DNA from: Gilliamella sp. WF3-4
Lineage (GTDB): Bacteria > Pseudomonadota > Gammaproteobacteria > Enterobacterales > Orbaceae
NCBI RefSeq assembly: GCF_001690275.1
Contig: NZ_LZGW01000037.1
Coordinates: 19,601-83,600, forward strand
Length of the DNA: 64,000 nucleotides
Direction: 5' to 3'
The notes under the pieces were generated by a model. The model made no database searches. It was not told the DNA's origin and worked only from the letters and a program-made list of their open reading frames with translations. Position 1 is the stretch's first letter. Each line of letters starts with the position of its first letter. Both the position numbers and the translations under genes were made by a program. Positions 62,206-64,000 of this stretch are shown in pieces.

Positions 62206-63028
62206 TGCCCGCAAAGGTACGTAAAACGTGGGCGCAGCAACTACAAAAAAATCATTTAGTTACTATTGCTATGAGCTGTGCCATTGTTGGCTTAAGCCGT
62301 TGTGCTTACTATTACCAACCTAAGTTTCAGGATGATTCCGTGATTATTTCGGTGTTGAATACTGTCACAGACCGGCATTTACGCTGGGGCTTTCCTAAAT
62401 GTTTTAATCGTATCAGAAAGCTGAGATATCAATAGAACCATAAACCTGTTTATCGGGTGTATTGTGAGTTGAACCTTAATATTAGGGCTAAACGTAAAAA
62501 ACGTATCCCCCACGAACACAAGAAAAGCTATTGGTGCCTAATAAACAAGGTGAATGTTGGTCAATGGATTTTATGAGTGACAGTAGCCGTAATCAACGTC
62601 GCTTTAGGACATTCAATGTCATCGATGACTTTAACCGTGAGGCGTTAGGTATTGATATTGCAGTAAGCTTACCAGCAGGAAGGATTACCCGTTACTTAGA
62701 TAAACTGGACGAATATCATGGGTATCCATTAAAAATACGGGTCGATAATGGGCCAGAATTTACAGGAAAAACCTTTACCAACTGGGCTAAATTACATGGT
62801 ATAACCATTGATTATATCCAGCCCGGTAGCCCTTATCAAAATGGCTATATTGAACGATTTAATCGTACCTATCGTACTGAAGTACTCGATTTATATCTTT
62901 TTAACAACTTAGCTCAAGCAAGGAGAATAACTGAAGAATGGTTAACGGTTTATAACACCGAAAGACCGCATGAGGCATTAAATAACATGACACCGATTGA
63001 GTATAAAACACTAAAACAAGCAGCATGA
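62205..63028 (+). pseudogene. IS3-family transposase OrfB, broken
   Basis: OrfB is the DDE integrase. Two defects are visible when compared with the second copy at the right edge. A TAG at 62433-62435 replaces a Trp TGG codon. One base is missing from the C-run near 62507-62511, shifting the frame. After it, reading resumes at VPNKQGECWSMDFMSD with all three DDE residues present: D in WSMDFM, D in RVDNGPEFTG, E in NGYIERFNR. The gene therefore cannot give full-length transposase. Confidence 0.9.
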
Positions 63029-63068
63029 TTTTCTACGTGAGTTGTGTACTAAGTTTGGGGTATTTACA

Positions 63069-63358
63069 ATTGGGTTAACATTAAATTAATCTTTTATATT
63101 TTTGAGTTTGTTTATTCATCTTTTAGTATTATTATCAACCGATCCCATATAAATATAAGAAAAAATGTGAATAAATTAAAAATAAATAAGTCGATACGCT
63201 TTTTCATAAAAGGCAATAACAATTAATAAAGTAGCTACAATAATGAGTAAAATACAATTGCTTTTTCCGGCACCGAATCTGGTATCATAGTTACTAATAG
63301 AGTAACTTTCCACCCTATCTATGAAGAAAAGATTATTTATAGCGCTTGTTTGGTTAAC
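63069..63358. other. Spacer between two IS3 copies
   Basis: This 290-base AT-rich segment begins with the ATTG target duplicate and ends at the stop of the minus-strand IS3 copy. I see no gene. A small palindrome, AGTTACT-N5-AGTAACT, lies near 63289-63307. Confidence 0.45.
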
Positions 63359-64000
63359 TCATGCTGCTTGTTTTAGTGTTTTATACTCAATCGGTGTCAT
63401 GTTATTTAATGCCTCATGCGGTCTTTCGGTGTTATAAATGGTTAGCCATTCTTCGGTTACCTTTCTTGCTTGTTCTAGATTATTAAATAGATATAAATCG
63501 AGTACCTCAGTGCGATAGGTGCGATTAAATCGTTCAATATAGCCATTTTGATACGGGCTACCGGGCTGGATATAATCAATGGTTATACCATGTAATTTAG
63601 CCCAGTTGGTAAAGGTTTTTCCTGTAAATTCTGGCCCATTATCGACCCGTATTTTTAATGGATACCCATGATATTCGGCCAGTTTATCTAAGTAACGGGT
63701 AATCCTTCCTGCTGGTAAGCTTACTGCAATATCAATACCTAACGCCTCACGATTAAAGTCATCGATGACATTGAATGTTCTAAAGCGACGTTGATTACGG
63801 CTACTGTCACTCATAAAATCCATTGACCAACATTCACCTTGTTTATTGGGGACTAATAACCTTTCTGGGCATCGTGGAGGAATGCGTTTTTTACGCTTTA
63901 CCCTGAGATTAAGCTTTAATTCACAATACACCCGATATATCCGTTTATGATTCCATTGATAGCCGAGCTTTCTGATACGATTAAAACATTTAGGAAAGCC
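63359..64000 (-). CDS. IS3-family transposase OrfB, second copy (5' part outside window)
   Basis: The frame is open from the stop at 63359 to the window edge, giving about 213 residues. The sequence differs from the first copy at only about five residues over the shared C-terminal 165. All DDE residues are present and the region is free of the TAG and frameshift seen in copy one, so it may be functional. Homology with the first element ends at the stop codon: the right inverted repeat is not found past 63359. The copy is in the opposite orientation to the first. Confidence 0.9.
   Translation of the reverse strand, partial: GFPKCFNRIRKLGYQWNHKRIYRVYCELKLNLRVKRKKRIPPRCPERLLVPNKQGECWSMDFMSDSSRNQRRFRTFNVIDDFNREALGIDIAVSLPAGRITRYLDKLAEYHGYPLKIRVDNGPEFTGKTFTNWAKLHGITIDYIQPGSPYQNGYIERFNRTYRTEVLDLYLFNNLEQARKVTEEWLTIYNTERPHEALNNMTPIEYKTLKQAA

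Larger units (their letters stand above)
61875..63068 (+). mobile_element. IS3-family (IS407-group-like) insertion sequence with defined ends
   Basis: The 1194-bp element has terminal inverted repeats: left TGTAACTATCCCCTAA beginning at 61875 and right end (read inward) TGTAAATACCCCAAAC beginning at 63068. Both are flanked by ATTG (61871-61874 and 63069-63072), a 4-bp target duplication as expected for this group. Inside are orfA and a broken orfB. The intact ends and duplication show it arrived by transposition, but the copy cannot make its own transposase. Confidence 0.9.

Overview
The window is an AT-rich gammaproteobacterial chromosome segment that starts inside dnaA. The dnaA-dnaN-recF-gyrB order, der-bamB-yfgM-hisS-ispG-rodZ, rplU-rpmA-yhbE-obgE, nirB-nirD-nirC-cysG and tyrS-pdxY all match enterobacterial gene neighbourhoods. 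The strong AT bias and compact genes suggest an Orbaceae-type gut symbiont (Gilliamella or a relative). That placement is inference from gene content, not a measured phylogeny.

Layout. 1-5.7 kb: replication genes dnaA (5' end missing), dnaN, recF and gyrB. 6.0-7.5 kb: a secreted adhesin-like protein. 7.9-27.5 kb: a large minus-strand accessory island of thirteen genes. In transcription order these are srfA-like, srfB (actin-like ATPase), srfC (dynamin-like GTPase), a membrane/repeat protein, a secreted vWA protein, an ABC ATPase, an FtsX/MacB-type permease, a formylglycine-generating-enzyme-like protein, two coiled-coil lipoproteins and three tandem membrane-anchored vWA paralogues. 27.8-43 kb: housekeeping genes (gss, ybeD, adk, yfgJ, der to rodZ, pdxY, tyrS, putP, nth, smrB). 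43.3-43.5 kb: an intergenic RyhB-type small RNA with a Fur box over its promoter. 43.6-46.5 kb: obgE, yhbE, rpmA, rplU. 46.6-55.9 kb: nitrate/nitrite block with narX-narL, a DUF4272 protein and the nirBDC-cysG operon. 56.1-59.0 kb: MarR regulator, HlyD-type adaptor and ABC-2 permease, with matching operator-like palindromes before marR and the adaptor gene. 59.0-64.0 kb: insertion-sequence debris, a second adhesin related to the one at 6-7.5 kb, a decayed IS3-family element with exact ends and 4-bp target duplications, and a second IS3 copy running off the window.

How the genes fit together. The srf island is the most interesting part. Its products are predicted to span the cytoplasm (SrfB, SrfC, ABC ATPase), the inner membrane (SrfA-like, repeat protein, permease, three vWA proteins), the periplasm (vWA and FGE-like proteins) and lipoprotein-anchored sites. 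Tight spacing and ATGA overlaps suggest one co-expressed envelope machine. The srfABC core is known by name as a virulence-associated locus, but I know of no established mechanism for the whole assembly. The narXL and nir genes form a coherent system for sensing nitrate and nitrite, importing nitrite, reducing it to ammonium and making the sirohaem cofactor. RyhB with its Fur box supplies iron-dependent control, plausibly including iron-rich enzymes such as NirB.
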